Of a stretch of 64,000 nt of DNA, positions 1 through 8,460 are shown piece after piece. Location of the stretch: assembly GCF_018860155.1 (NCBI RefSeq), contig NZ_JAHKNI010000024.1, positions 41,123-105,122 on the forward strand. The letters run 5' to 3'. The DNA is from Nocardia albiluteola. GTDB taxonomy: Bacteria > Actinomycetota > Actinomycetes > Mycobacteriales > Mycobacteriaceae. The position numbers and the translations under genes are program-made. The number at the start of each line of letters is the position of its first letter. The first letter of the stretch is position 1. Under the pieces are notes generated by a model, which was not told the DNA's origin, did not search any database, and saw only the letters and a program-made list of their open reading frames with translations.

Positions 1-1
1 G

Positions 2-1048
2 TCAGGCGACCTTCGCCTCACGTTTGCTGACCGCGGCGATATTGGCGGAGTCGACCACTTCCGCGCCGGTGTCGTAGGTGAAGGACGGGTAGCCCGGGTC
101 CATCTGCTGGGCCAGCAGCGCCGCGGCGACCCAGCCCTGGGCCCAGGGATTCTGGCCGATGGTGTAATCGATGCTGCCGTCCTGGACCCCGGCCAGTACC
201 GGGGCCGTCAGATCGAATCCGCCGTTGGCGAACTTCCCGACGAGGTTCTTGCTCTTGGCCCAGGTGGCGACGAACTGGCACTCGAAGGCGGTACCAGCCC
301 ACCCGACAACAGAGTGCGGGTCGCGGCTGTAGCGGCCGTCGATCTTCGAGACCGCTCCGGCCTCATCGGTGCCGACGATAAGCTCCTCGGTGGTGAACTG
401 CGTCCCGTGCGCGTGGTTGTAGTCCGACACTGCCTGCCTGATGCCCTCTCCGCGCTGCTCCAGGGCCGAATTGCCGGCCTGGATCTTGCCGATGATGATC
501 GCGCCGTCCTGGCGGCCGGTGTACTTGGCGACGTGCGCGAGGATCTGCTTTCCGGCGGTGACCCCGGCGGGCACGAAGTTCTGCCCCACAAAGGCGACGC
601 CGAGTTTCTGGTAGTCGTCGCTGGCGACGTTGGACAGGATGACCTGGATGCCCGCGGCCTGGGCCGCCTTGATGACGCCGTCGTAGGAGGTGTTGTCGAT
701 GCGGGTAAGGATGAGGCCGTCGGGCTTGGAGTTGACCGCGTTCTGCATCATGTTGACGACGGTCGACTGGTCGAAGGTGGCCGGGCCGATGAACTGGGCC
801 TGCCACCCCACGGCCTCACCGAAGGTCTCAAACCCCTTCTGGACCGGCCCGAAGAAGCTGTTCTTCTCATGGACGACGAAGATGACCTTCTTGCCCTTCT
901 GCACCCCCCCGCCGCCGGCCCCGGCGTGAGCCGGGGTGCACGCCGCCAGCGCGCTTGCGGCGAGGGCGGTAGCGCTGACGCCGAGGATGCCTCTGCGACT
1001 GAAAATGCCGGACGGGCCGGTCTGGGCGGGATCGGACATCTGATTCAT
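2..1048 (-). CDS. Sugar ABC transporter substrate-binding lipoprotein
   Basis: This 348-residue protein is a type-I periplasmic binding protein of the RbsB/Peripla_BP_4 kind, which captures a sugar outside the membrane and hands it to the permease. The N-terminus has a twin-arginine motif (R18-R19 in SRRGILG), a hydrophobic stretch and a lipobox LAAC with Cys37, so it should be exported (probably by Tat) and lipid-anchored. The rest has the two-lobe pattern of the family. It is the last gene of a leftward run regulator-ATPase-permease-binding protein, 94 bp after the permease. The start chosen is the first of two nearby ATGs and is preceded by a weak AAGAAGTGAG. The ligand cannot be read from the sequence; the neighbouring dehydrogenases suggest a sugar or polyol. 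Confidence 0.93.
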   Translation of the reverse strand: MNQMSDPAQTGPSGIFSRRGILGVSATALAASALAACTPAHAGAGGGGVQKGKKVIFVVHEKNSFFGPVQKGFETFGEAVGWQAQFIGPATFDQSTVVNMMQNAVNSKPDGLILTRIDNTSYDGVIKAAQAAGIQVILSNVASDDYQKLGVAFVGQNFVPAGVTAGKQILAHVAKYTGRQDGAIIIGKIQAGNSALEQRGEGIRQAVSDYNHAHGTQFTTEELIVGTDEAGAVSKIDGRYSRDPHSVVGWAGTAFECQFVATWAKSKNLVGKFANGGFDLTAPVLAGVQDGSIDYTIGQNPWAQGWVAAALLAQQMDPGYPSFTYDTGAEVVDSANIAAVSKREAKVA

Positions 1049-1142
1049 CTCACTTCTTCGGGAGGGTTGTCCCTGCGAGGGGACAGAAACGGTGCGAGGG
1101 GTGGATAGCGCCGTTGGGTGTGGCGCTGGGGCCGTGGCGCTG

Positions 1143-2153
1143 TCAGCGCATCGCCGCCTGACGGGTCGCGACCAGCCGGTTGACCAGGACCGCGGCGAGG
1201 ATCAGCCCGCCGGTGGCCACCTGCTGCCAGTTGCCGTCGACTCCGAGCAGCACCAGGGCGTTGACGATGAGGCCGGCGACCAGCGCGCCGAACAGCGACC
1301 CGGTCACGCTGCCCACGCCGCCGCTCAGGCTCGCCCCGCCGACGACGACCGCTGCGATGACGCTCAGTTCGAAACCGTTCCCGGTCAGCGGGTTGGCGCT
1401 GCCGAGCCAGCCCACCAGCAGGAAAGCCGCCAGGCCGCACAGTGCGCCGGTCAGGCAGAAGCACAAAACCTTGACCCGGTTCGCACGGATGCCGGCATCG
1501 ACGGCGGCCTTCATGTTGCCGCCGGTGGCATAGATGTCATAGCCGAACTTGGTGCGGCTCAGCATCCAGCCGAAGGCCAGCATGACGCCGCCCATCCAGA
1601 CCGTCTGCGCCGCCAGCGATCCGATGGCGTTACCTCCGGCGAGGCTGTGGTACTGCTTGCTGGCGGTGGCCATGACCGGCTGACCGGAGGTGAGTAGCAG
1701 GGCGAAGCCGCGCAGGATCGCCATGCCGGCCAGGGTGACCACGAACGATGGGACTTTGAACACCGTCGTTACCAGGCCCTGGACCAGTCCGATGCCGGCA
1801 CCCAGGACGATGACGAGCGCGGCTGCCTCATAGGCCGGCATCGACCACTCGGTCAGCGCGTAGGCCATCACGACCGACAGCAGTCCGTACTGCGAGCCGA
1901 CCGACAGGTCGATCTCGCCGGCGACGACGACCAGCGTCATGCCGGTGCCGATGATGCCGATGAACGCGATCTGCTGGGCCACCGAGAGCAGGTTCTCGCT
2001 CGTCAGGAAGTTGTTCACGAACAGTGCGCAGTAAAGGAAGATCACGACGGTGGCGACCAGCACGCCGAACTCGTGCGCGCCGAACACCCGGCGCATGCTC
2101 CCCGCTCCGGCGTCGCGGTCCCGGCTGTCCACGGCATGGATGATGTCGGTCAT
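1143..2153 (-). CDS. RbsC-type sugar ABC transporter permease
   Basis: A 336-residue, highly hydrophobic protein of the ribose/xylose permease family (BPD_transp_2), which forms the membrane channel of a sugar ABC importer. The conserved cytoplasmic-loop region (GTGMTLVVVAGEIDLSVGS) typical of RbsC-like proteins is near residue 85. The ATG at 2153 overlaps the ATPase stop codon as ATGA and has an AGGAG site upstream inside the ATPase gene. This start is preferred to in-frame starts further upstream, which would add an Arg-rich segment that is only an off-frame reading of the ATPase gene. Translational coupling to the ATPase is likely. Confidence 0.93.
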   Translation of the reverse strand: MTDIIHAVDSRDRDAGAGSMRRVFGAHEFGVLVATVVIFLYCALFVNNFLTSENLLSVAQQIAFIGIIGTGMTLVVVAGEIDLSVGSQYGLLSVVMAYALTEWSMPAYEAAALVIVLGAGIGLVQGLVTTVFKVPSFVVTLAGMAILRGFALLLTSGQPVMATASKQYHSLAGGNAIGSLAAQTVWMGGVMLAFGWMLSRTKFGYDIYATGGNMKAAVDAGIRANRVKVLCFCLTGALCGLAAFLLVGWLGSANPLTGNGFELSVIAAVVVGGASLSGGVGSVTGSLFGALVAGLIVNALVLLGVDGNWQQVATGGLILAAVLVNRLVATRQAAMR

Positions 2154-2965
2154 TGGGCGCTCCTGCGGGCGGTGGCGGTCGGTGCGGATGCGGTCTGTGC
2201 CGACTCCCCGGACGTGCCGAGGATGCGGGAAACGGCGTCGGCGGCGGTATCTCCGAGGATCAACCCGACGACATCGGTCGCGCTCGTGGAGTGCACATCG
2301 CGGATGCCCTGCACCTGTCCGGCGCGCATCACCACCACCCGGTCGGCTACGGCCAGCACATGGTCGACGTTGTGGCTGACCACCACGACCGTGGTTCCGC
2401 GCTGCTTGAGATCGGTGATCAGCTTCAGGACGTTCGCCTGCTGCTCGGGGCCCAACGCGGCGGTCGGTTCGTCGAGCAGAACGACCTTGCCGCCCTGGTG
2501 AACGGCGCGGGCGATGGCGATGCACTGACGCTGCCCGCCGGACAGGCCACCGACCGGCAGGCGCACCGAGGGTATCCGGATGCTGAGCTCATCAAGGACC
2601 GCACGCGCCTCGCGGCGCATACGACGGCGGTCCACGACCAATCCGCGCCGGGGCTCCAGGCCGAGGAACACGTTCGTCGCCACGTCCCGCTGGTTCACCA
2701 GGGCCAGATCCTGGTAGACAACGGAGATCCCGTGCGTTGCCGCGTCCCGCGGGCCACGCATCGACAGCGGTTTACCGTCCATGGTGATGGTGCCCGAGTC
2801 GGGACGTACCGCTCCGCAGAGCACCTTCATCAGAGTCGACTTGCCGGCGCCGTTGTCCCCCATGAGGCCGATGACCTCCCCCTCGGCGATGGTCAGGCTG
2901 ACGCCACGCAGTGCTTCGACGCCGCCGAATCTCTTGCGGATGTCCGCTACTTCGAGAACAGGCAT
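2150..2965 (-). CDS. Sugar ABC transporter ATPase, single-domain (FrcA-like)
   Basis: This 271-residue protein supplies ATP hydrolysis to the sugar importer encoded next to it. It has a complete set of motifs: Walker A GDNGAGKS at 36-43, signature LSGGQ at 141-145, Walker B VVLLDE at 161-166 and switch His198. RbsA/XylG-type ATPases usually have two fused ABC domains (about 500 residues). This one has a single domain, like FrcA of the fructose system, so two copies presumably pair with the permeases. Its stop overlaps the permease start by 4 bp, and the regulator gene lies 39 bp upstream on the same strand. Confidence 0.94.
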   Translation of the reverse strand: MPVLEVADIRKRFGGVEALRGVSLTIAEGEVIGLMGDNGAGKSTLMKVLCGAVRPDSGTITMDGKPLSMRGPRDAATHGISVVYQDLALVNQRDVATNVFLGLEPRRGLVVDRRRMRREARAVLDELSIRIPSVRLPVGGLSGGQRQCIAIARAVHQGGKVVLLDEPTAALGPEQQANVLKLITDLKQRGTTVVVVSHNVDHVLAVADRVVVMRAGQVQGIRDVHSTSATDVVGLILGDTAADAVSRILGTSGESAQTASAPTATARRSAQ

Positions 2966-3004
2966 ATGCCTCGATTCCTCTCGGTCGGGTTCTAGAGCGA
3001 CCGT

Positions 3005-3802
3005 TCAGTCGCTCTGGTCGGGGAGGTTTGCGATGTACCCGCTCAGCACCTCCGCGAGGTCGGGGCTGCTGGCGGCGCGCTGGATGAGGACGTCGGTGAG
3101 CGCGGCGTCCAGGTCCGGCCCGTAAAAGTGCTGGGCCGTCTCGATGTGCTCGGTCATCGCGGCGCGGGCCGCGTCGGGGTCCTGGTCGGCGATCGCCTCG
3201 AGGATCACATCGTGTAGCGGGGCCGCGACCCCGCGCACGGCGCGGTCGGTCAGGCTGCGGAGCACGACGCCGTGGGTCAGCGGCCGGATCGACCCGAACA
3301 TCAACTGGATGACCGGGTTCCGCGAGGCCACGGCGATCGACTCGTGGAAGGCGACGTCCAGGTCGGCCGTTGCGGCCAGCGACTTCTCCCGGTCGAACGC
3401 CGCAAGGATCCGGCGCATATCGGTGAGATCGGCCTCGGTGCGGTTCTGCGCAGCAAGCGCCGCGGTCTGGCCTTCCAGCATGACGCGGGCCACGACCAGG
3501 TCCCGGGCCGTCACCTCGCCACGGCGCGCCAGCAGCGTCGCGTCCCCGCCGTGACTGCTCGGGCGGTGCGCCCGGACGAAACTTCCCCGGCCCGCCGCGA
3601 CGGTGATCAGACCTCTTTCCTGGAGCGCGCGCAGCGCCTCCCGGATGACAGGGCGGCTCACCTGGTACGCCAAGGCCAGCACTCGCTCGGACGGCAGCCG
3701 CGTTCCGACCGCCCATTCTCCCGAGAGCAGCCGCGTTTCCATCGCGGCTGCGACATCCGCACCCGAGGGCGGGGTGTCGGACAAACTGGTATTACCGGTC
3801 AT
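3005..3802 (-). CDS. FadR/FCD-type GntR transcriptional regulator
   Basis: A 265-residue regulator with an N-terminal winged helix (about residues 15-80, containing LPSERVLALAYQVSRPVIRE) and a helical C-terminal FCD ligand-binding domain that includes the metal-ligand-like FHES motif. FCD regulators commonly repress catabolic operons and respond to sugar acids or other carboxylates. It is the first gene of the leftward ABC transporter run and is divergent from the SDR and alcohol dehydrogenase genes, so it probably controls both arms. Possible operator sequences lie at its own start. The effector is unknown. Confidence 0.9.
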   Translation of the reverse strand: MTGNTSLSDTPPSGADVAAAMETRLLSGEWAVGTRLPSERVLALAYQVSRPVIREALRALQERGLITVAAGRGSFVRAHRPSSHGGDATLLARRGEVTARDLVVARVMLEGQTAALAAQNRTEADLTDMRRILAAFDREKSLAATADLDVAFHESIAVASRNPVIQLMFGSIRPLTHGVVLRSLTDRAVRGVAAPLHDVILEAIADQDPDAARAAMTEHIETAQHFYGPDLDAALTDVLIQRAASSPDLAEVLSGYIANLPDQSD

Positions 3803-3816
3803 GCCGACAGGTATAC
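3785..3816. promoter_or_regulatory. Possible FadR-type operator overlapping the regulator start
   Basis: The FadR subfamily binds TGGT-N3-ACCA-like dyads. TGGTATTACCG occurs at 3787-3797 inside a larger imperfect inverted repeat (3785-3799), on top of the regulator's first codons. A second small dyad, GTATAC, is at 3811-3816 in the divergent spacer. Both are well placed for autoregulation. The assignment rests on pattern only. Confidence 0.35.
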
Positions 3817-3919
3817 TCGCCTCCGTCCGGCAGCGTCAAGAGTCCGCCAACAGGCGCTCTCATCGGCCGGCACCGCGGCTTCGAGCACGACCTGGGTTCA
3901 GGACGATCAGGAGGTTGAT

Positions 3920-4714
3920 ATGGAAGCGGCTTCGGACTCGGGCCCCTGGGGCCTGGCCGGACGCCGGGTGATTCTCACCGGCGCCCTCGGCGGGATCGGG
4001 CAGGTCATCGCCGCGGCGTTTCAGAGAACGGGCGCACGCGTTCTGTTGACCGACCTGCCCGACGCGAGCGCAGCCGCCGAGGCTGTGACCGCTTCGGGCC
4101 TCGCCCAGAGTGCGTACGCGGCCTGCGACACCACCTCGACGGACGATGTCACAGCGCTGTTCGACCGGGCAGCGCAGGTGTTCGGCGGACCGGCGGACAT
4201 CGTGTGCGTGCACGCCGGGGTCGTCGGTTCGCATCCCATCGTCAACTACCCTGTCGAAGCCTTCGACGACCTGATGGCGGTGAACCTGCGCGGCTCGTTC
4301 CTCGTCGCCTCAGAGGCCGCGCGGCGCTGGCTTGCTGACGAGGCGCCAGGGATTCTGATCTTCACCACGAGCTGGGTACAGGATGTGCCCTGGCCGGAGA
4401 TCGGCCCTTACTCGGCCAGCAAGGCCGCCGTCCGATCGCTGATGCGCACCTTCGCCCGCGAACTCGCCCCGCAAGGCATCCGCAGCAACGCCGTGGCGCC
4501 CGGAATCGTCGGCGTCGGCATGGCCAAACGCCAATGGGACTCCGATCCCGCGTATCGGTCCCGCGCGCAGCGCGCCATCCCCCTCGGCCGACTCCAGACG
4601 CCGGAGTCGGTGGCCGATGCGGTGCTCTTCCTGGCCTCGCCGATGTCCGCGTACATGACCGGCGCCACCCTACTGGTCGACGGCGGGGCGAGCCTGTACC
4701 CGATGGACGAATGA
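3920..4714 (+). CDS. SDR-family oxidoreductase
   Basis: A 264-residue short-chain dehydrogenase/reductase, a cytoplasmic NAD(P)-dependent enzyme acting on an alcohol or keto group. The cofactor motif TGALGGIG is at 20-27, and the catalytic residues are Ser151, Tyr164 and Lys168 (YSASK). The C-terminus ends with the usual LLVDGG segment. The ATG at 3920 has an excellent AGGAGG at 3909-3914, which decides the start. The gene diverges from the FCD regulator and ABC transporter and precedes a zinc alcohol dehydrogenase, so the two enzymes probably oxidise the imported sugar or polyol. The substrate cannot be read from the sequence. Confidence 0.93.
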   Translation: MEAASDSGPWGLAGRRVILTGALGGIGQVIAAAFQRTGARVLLTDLPDASAAAEAVTASGLAQSAYAACDTTSTDDVTALFDRAAQVFGGPADIVCVHAGVVGSHPIVNYPVEAFDDLMAVNLRGSFLVASEAARRWLADEAPGILIFTTSWVQDVPWPEIGPYSASKAAVRSLMRTFARELAPQGIRSNAVAPGIVGVGMAKRQWDSDPAYRSRAQRAIPLGRLQTPESVADAVLFLASPMSAYMTGATLLVDGGASLYPMDE

Positions 4715-4895
4715 GGCATCTGATCTACCCGTTCAGCCGGTGCGGTGTCTCGACTTCCGAGAATTCGCCCTCGGCACCCCCGAACTCCGGTGCCGAGACC
4801 GAGCCCGGTCGCCCCACACCCGCACATGCGACACCGTCGGCCTGCCTCACCGCTGGCCCCGTGATGGCCGACTCCCTATCGAAAGGCTTCAAGCG

Positions 4896-5948
4896 ATGCT
4901 CGCCGCCCGATGGCACGACCGTGAGGACATCCGCATCGAGGATGTCACACCGCGAGAACCCCGCAACGACGAAGTGCTGGTCAAGGTCCACTGGTGCGGC
5001 ATCTGCGGCACCGACCTGGAGGAGTACCGCGCCGGACCCCTCATCATCCCCACCGGCCAGCCACACCCGCTGAGCGGACGGATGGCCCCGCTCACCCTCG
5101 GACACGAGATCGTCGGCGAAATCGTCCGGGCTGCCCCGGACGGAACCGGCCCCGCCGTGGGGACCTACGTCGTCCCGGACGTGGTCAACGGCTGCGGACA
5201 GTGCTGGTGGTGCCTGCGCCACCAAGAGGGCCTGTGCCCGAGCGTCTGCGTGCCGGGCCAACAAGACGACGGAGGAATGGCCGAATACATGGTCGCCAAG
5301 GCCCGGACCTGCGTTCCGGTCCCGGCCGGACTGTCGATGCAAACCGCCGTCCTCGCCGAACCCGCCGCCGTGGCGGTCCGCGCCGTCCGCAAGGTATCCG
5401 AGATCTTCGGCGCCACCGCCATGGTCATCGGCGGCGGAACGATCGGCCAACTCACCGCACAGGCCGTGCTGGCCGCAGGCGCCGCGGCCTGCTGTCTGGT
5501 CGACCCGTCCGACTACCGGCGCCGGTTCGCCGAAGCCCACTCCCCGGTCCGCGCCTGCCCACCCGACGGCCTCCCCGACGTCGTGGCAGACCTGGGCGCG
5601 CCAGGCGTCGACGTCGTGTTCGAATGCAGCGGCGCCGCTGGACAACTGACGCGGTCGATCGACCTGGCACGGCCGGGCGGCACCGTCGTGGCCGTAGGAC
5701 TGGGCTCCCAGACACAGCCCATCCCACTCCCAGCCCTCGTCCTCGGCGAGCGCCAGCTCATCGGCTCCGCAGCCCACCTATGGGACACCGACGTCGCCCA
5801 CGCAGTGCGGATGCTGGCCGACGGGCGCCTCAACGCCGCCGACCTTGTCACACACCAGATCCCGCTACCCGACCTGGTGACCGTCGCACTCCCCCTGCTC
5901 TCACAACCAGATCCCGAGGTCCTCAAGATCGCCATCGACTGCCGCTGA
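4896..5948 (+). CDS. Zinc-dependent alcohol/polyol dehydrogenase (MDR family)
   Basis: A 350-residue medium-chain dehydrogenase. Catalytic zinc ligands are Cys37 (GICGTD) and His70-Glu71. Structural zinc cysteines are C100, C103, C106 and C114. A Rossmann glycine motif (GGGTIG) follows in the second half. Family members oxidise secondary alcohols such as butanediol, sorbitol or threonine. The ATG at 4896 is chosen because AAAGG lies 9 bp upstream and the protein then starts as family members do; an earlier in-frame start would add an Arg-rich extension. It lies 181 bp after the SDR gene, with no terminator seen between them. Confidence 0.92.
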   Translation: MLAARWHDREDIRIEDVTPREPRNDEVLVKVHWCGICGTDLEEYRAGPLIIPTGQPHPLSGRMAPLTLGHEIVGEIVRAAPDGTGPAVGTYVVPDVVNGCGQCWWCLRHQEGLCPSVCVPGQQDDGGMAEYMVAKARTCVPVPAGLSMQTAVLAEPAAVAVRAVRKVSEIFGATAMVIGGGTIGQLTAQAVLAAGAAACCLVDPSDYRRRFAEAHSPVRACPPDGLPDVVADLGAPGVDVVFECSGAAGQLTRSIDLARPGGTVVAVGLGSQTQPIPLPALVLGERQLIGSAAHLWDTDVAHAVRMLADGRLNAADLVTHQIPLPDLVTVALPLLSQPDPEVLKIAIDCR

Positions 5949-6000
5949 CCGCACAACCGAGGCACCCACACCGCGACCGGCGCCCGGCGCCACGACAGCA

Positions 6001-6345
6001 GTTCCCGGTCTCTCCAGCGCCGACCTGACCACCTTCTGTCGACTGGACGAGCTCGGGCTCGAAGTCACCGGCCAGCGGCTCGATCCCGACCGCGCGGTCC
6101 TCGCATGCCGTCTCGTCGAACCGGACCAGTGGTGTCGACGCTGCGGCTGCGAGGGCGTGCCTTGCGACACCATCCTGCGCTGGTCGGCGCACGAACCATT
6201 CGGGTGGCGGCCCACCACGCTGCACGTGACGGTCCGCCGATACCGGTGCAACGGCTGCGGCTACGTGTGGCGCCAAGACACCAGCCGCGCGGCCGAACCA
6301 AGGACCAAGCTCTCTCGACGCGACGTGGCCTGCGCTGGGCTGAAC
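6001..6345 (+). pseudogene. ISL3-family transposase fragment (N-terminal)
   Basis: The frame starting at 6001 reads as the N-terminus of an ISL3 transposase: a two-domain zinc-finger region with CRRCGC followed by CNGCGYVW, between them a WSAHEPFGWRP segment, then TSRAAEP. At about 6320 the ancestral RRGLRWA continuation is found only in another frame, so there is a frameshift. The DDE catalytic domain is absent and there is no start codon. The fragment begins right behind the alcohol dehydrogenase stop. Confidence 0.65.
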
Positions 6346-6390
6346 AACCACTCCCAAGCAAAGGAAGCTCCCACGGCCCCAGAGAAGACG

Positions 6391-6894
6391 TCAGCCTCCG
6401 GAACGACGCCCGGCAACGGGGGGCGCCGCCGGAGCGGTCACTCCACCGGATGAGGCCATACGCTCGCGCCACAACGCCTCCCCCAAACGAGTAAGCGCTG
6501 TACCTAGATCCTTCCACTCGTCCTCAGCGAACACCTCATGGTCGTAGTCCGCGATCAACTGGGTTGCCCGCTCGAGCACCTTCACGCCACGGTCCGTCAG
6601 CTCGATCACCGCTGCGCGGCCCTGCCCCCCGCTCCCGACGGTAGCGATGTATCCCTCAGAGATCAGCGCGTCGATGATCGGATGCAGGCTCTGCACTTTG
6701 ATCCCCGCTCGCCGCGCCAGTGCGCTGAACGATATGCCTGGATCATGTCGCAGGTGCCCCAAGAGGCCCAGGCGTCGCAGGGACAGGCCGATGCCCTTCA
6801 GTGAGTCCTCTAATCGTCCTTCCAGAAAACGCCCCTGGAGGATCATGATCATTGTTGGCCCCAGTGCCGAGCCGGCGTCCCCTGCGTCTGCCAT
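6391..6894 (-). CDS. MarR-type winged-helix regulator
   Basis: A 167-residue protein with the MarR layout: an N-terminal dimerisation helix, then a winged helix (about residues 40-110) with FSALARRAGIKVQSLHPIID as recognition region and GRAAVIELTDRG as the wing, and a C-terminal helix. MarR proteins are dimeric repressors that often control neighbouring efflux or detoxification genes and themselves. The divergent neighbour here is only an alpha/beta hydrolase stub, so its original target may have been lost. The ligand is unknown. Confidence 0.85.
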   Translation of the reverse strand: MADAGDAGSALGPTMIMILQGRFLEGRLEDSLKGIGLSLRRLGLLGHLRHDPGISFSALARRAGIKVQSLHPIIDALISEGYIATVGSGGQGRAAVIELTDRGVKVLERATQLIADYDHEVFAEDEWKDLGTALTRLGEALWRERMASSGGVTAPAAPPVAGRRSGG

Positions 6895-6915
6895 TCACGC
6901 CTTCCTTCCGTGGCC

Positions 6916-7107
6916 ATGTCGGAGCACTCCCACCGTATCGGAATAAACAGGTCGACCGTATGGCCTGCGAATGCTCCGCCACTCCTCCTGTTGCACGCGC
7001 TGGGCGAGGATGCCATCGACTGGGAGGCGGTTATGCTCGCCCTCGCCCCGAGGCGCACCCCCAGCCACCGAGAGGGGACCCGCCGGGGCCATGAATGCCA
7101 GGGTTGA
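6916..7107 (+). pseudogene. Alpha/beta hydrolase N-terminal stub
   Basis: About 40 residues read as the first strands of an alpha/beta hydrolase (APPLLLLHALGEDAIDWEAV, with the oxyanion-region HALG). After this the frame turns into an unrelated Arg/Gly-rich tail and stops. The nucleophile elbow, acid and histidine are missing. It is divergent from the MarR gene, an arrangement common for regulator/hydrolase pairs, and looks like the remainder of a deleted gene. Confidence 0.5.
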
Positions 7108-7112
7108 CGGGT

Positions 7113-7865
7113 CTACGCCGGGGCGCCGGACGCTCCCGGGCGGAGGATCTCCGACGGGGTGCGGCCGGCGAGGGTTCGCGCCGTGCGAGTGAGGTGTGCC
7201 TGGTCGGCGAAGCCCGCGAAAGCAGCCGCGGCGGCCGCGGACTCGGCCGGTAGTTCGGTCATGGCGGTGCGCAGCATGGCCCATAGGCGTAGCCGCGGGA
7301 GCGGGATACCCACCCAGTCGCGGACGAGGGTGCGCAACCGCGGCTGGGAGAGCCCGACCTGGGCGGCGACCGCGCCGATCGTGGCGGTGGACCCGGGGCG
7401 GGTGATCTCCCGCACCGCGTGGGCGACCCTGGAATCGAGCGGGGCGCCCGCTCCGGCGAGGGTCGCGAGCTCGGCACGGGCCGCGTCCAGGTCGGCGCCG
7501 GGGCCGGGATGGTCGAGGGCCGCGAGTACACGTTGGGTCGCGGTCTCGTTCAGGCGGGTTGGGCCGGTGCCGAGCGCCAGCTCCCATGGGTCCAGAAAGA
7601 GGGCGACGTAGGCCGCCGAGACGGCGCAGGTGTGTGCCAGCTGCGGCGGCACGATCACGCCGACCGCGGTGACGGTGCGGTTACCGCCGTAGCCGACCTC
7701 GACACCGCCGCCGAGCGCGAGCACGATCTTCCACGCTGGGTGCCGGTGGGGACGTACCCGAAAGGCGCCGGACTCGGCGAACATCGTCACCGCCGGGCCG
7801 GACGCGAAGTGGAGGCGGCGATCGTTTCGTTCAAGCGTCCACGCCCGGGTCGGCGGCACTGTCAT
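7113..7865 (-). CDS. AraC-family transcriptional regulator
   Basis: A 250-residue regulator with an N-terminal cupin-like sensing half (RPHRHPAWKIVLALGGG region) and a C-terminal pair of helix-turn-helices (VAAQVGLSQPRLRTLVRDWV, then AAFAGFADQAHLTRTART). The start at 7865 is chosen because the protein then begins like its family; longer in-frame starts would run through the divergent membrane-protein gene. It probably regulates that neighbour, whose start is only 3 bp away on the other strand. Confidence 0.88.
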   Translation of the reverse strand: MTVPPTRAWTLERNDRRLHFASGPAVTMFAESGAFRVRPHRHPAWKIVLALGGGVEVGYGGNRTVTAVGVIVPPQLAHTCAVSAAYVALFLDPWELALGTGPTRLNETATQRVLAALDHPGPGADLDAARAELATLAGAGAPLDSRVAHAVREITRPGSTATIGAVAAQVGLSQPRLRTLVRDWVGIPLPRLRLWAMLRTAMTELPAESAAAAAAFAGFADQAHLTRTARTLAGRTPSEILRPGASGAPA

Positions 7866-7868
7866 GGC

Positions 7869-8237
7869 ATGAATTGTATTGTGGCCGTCGCCTTGGCGGC
7901 CTTCCTGATGGTCAACGGCGTCGCGCACTTCGTGCGCCCGGACTACGTCCGCCGGTTGGTCCCTTCCTGGCTGGGTCGCGCACGACTGCTCGTCGCTGCG
8001 GGCGGGGTTGCGCTGATCACCGACAGTGTTCTCCTCCTCGCGCCGCGGAGCCGAGCGGCGGGCGGGTGGATTGCCGCGGCGATGATCTCGGTCTTCATCG
8101 TCGCGCATCTCGATGAGCTGGCCCGGGTAGTGGCTGAGCGGCCGCGCCGTGCTCGCGGGTTGGCGAGCACGACCGTCAAGGTGCTTCTCAACTTTGCCTA
8201 CATCGGTTGGGCCGTCGCTGTTGCGACGACGGTGTGA
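7869..8237 (+). CDS. Small DoxX-like integral membrane protein
   Basis: This 122-residue protein has about four hydrophobic segments and the opening pattern VNGVAHFVRPDYVRRLVPSW, as in DoxX-like/DUF4267-type membrane proteins. The biochemical role of such proteins is poorly defined, though some accompany redox-stress genes. Its ATG is 3 bp from the divergent AraC start, so the promoter of each gene must lie inside the other or one mRNA is leaderless. Confidence 0.75.
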   Translation: MNCIVAVALAAFLMVNGVAHFVRPDYVRRLVPSWLGRARLLVAAGGVALITDSVLLLAPRSRAAGGWIAAAMISVFIVAHLDELARVVAERPRRARGLASTTVKVLLNFAYIGWAVAVATTV

Positions 8238-8460
8238 GCCACCAAGGCCTGGCCGAACACTCGCAGAACAGCCACTCGAGTCGCCCGGCCGAACCGGAGC
8301 TTCGATGTGCCGTCAGTCTGCCAGTGTCTGCCTGATCAAGGCGCCCTTGCGTCAGCACCGCGCACTGCCGGGACTGCCGCAGCGACTGGCCACACTGGCG
8401 GATCCGCGGCACCGGCGCGGGAAGCGTCAAACACCCATACGGGGCCAGGCGATTCACGAG
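8238..8460. other. Intergenic stretch with a transposase fragment
   Basis: No intact gene is seen. The only recognisable content is the ISAs1-like transposase piece at 8350-8431. Confidence 0.5.
8350..8431 (+). pseudogene. ISAs1-like transposase N-terminal fragment
   Basis: Reads LPQRLATLADPRHRRGKRQ, matching the conserved opening of ISAs1-type (DDE_Tnp_1-associated) transposases, where a LPDPRxRRGxRH segment precedes the hydrophobic helix. The match stops there and the rest of the element is absent. The call rests on one short motif. Confidence 0.45.

Noticed and set aside
3272..3919. Upstream extension of the SDR gene that would give a 480-residue protein.
   Set aside because: The added part lies antisense to the FCD regulator and is Arg-rich; AGGAGG at 3909 marks the start at 3920.
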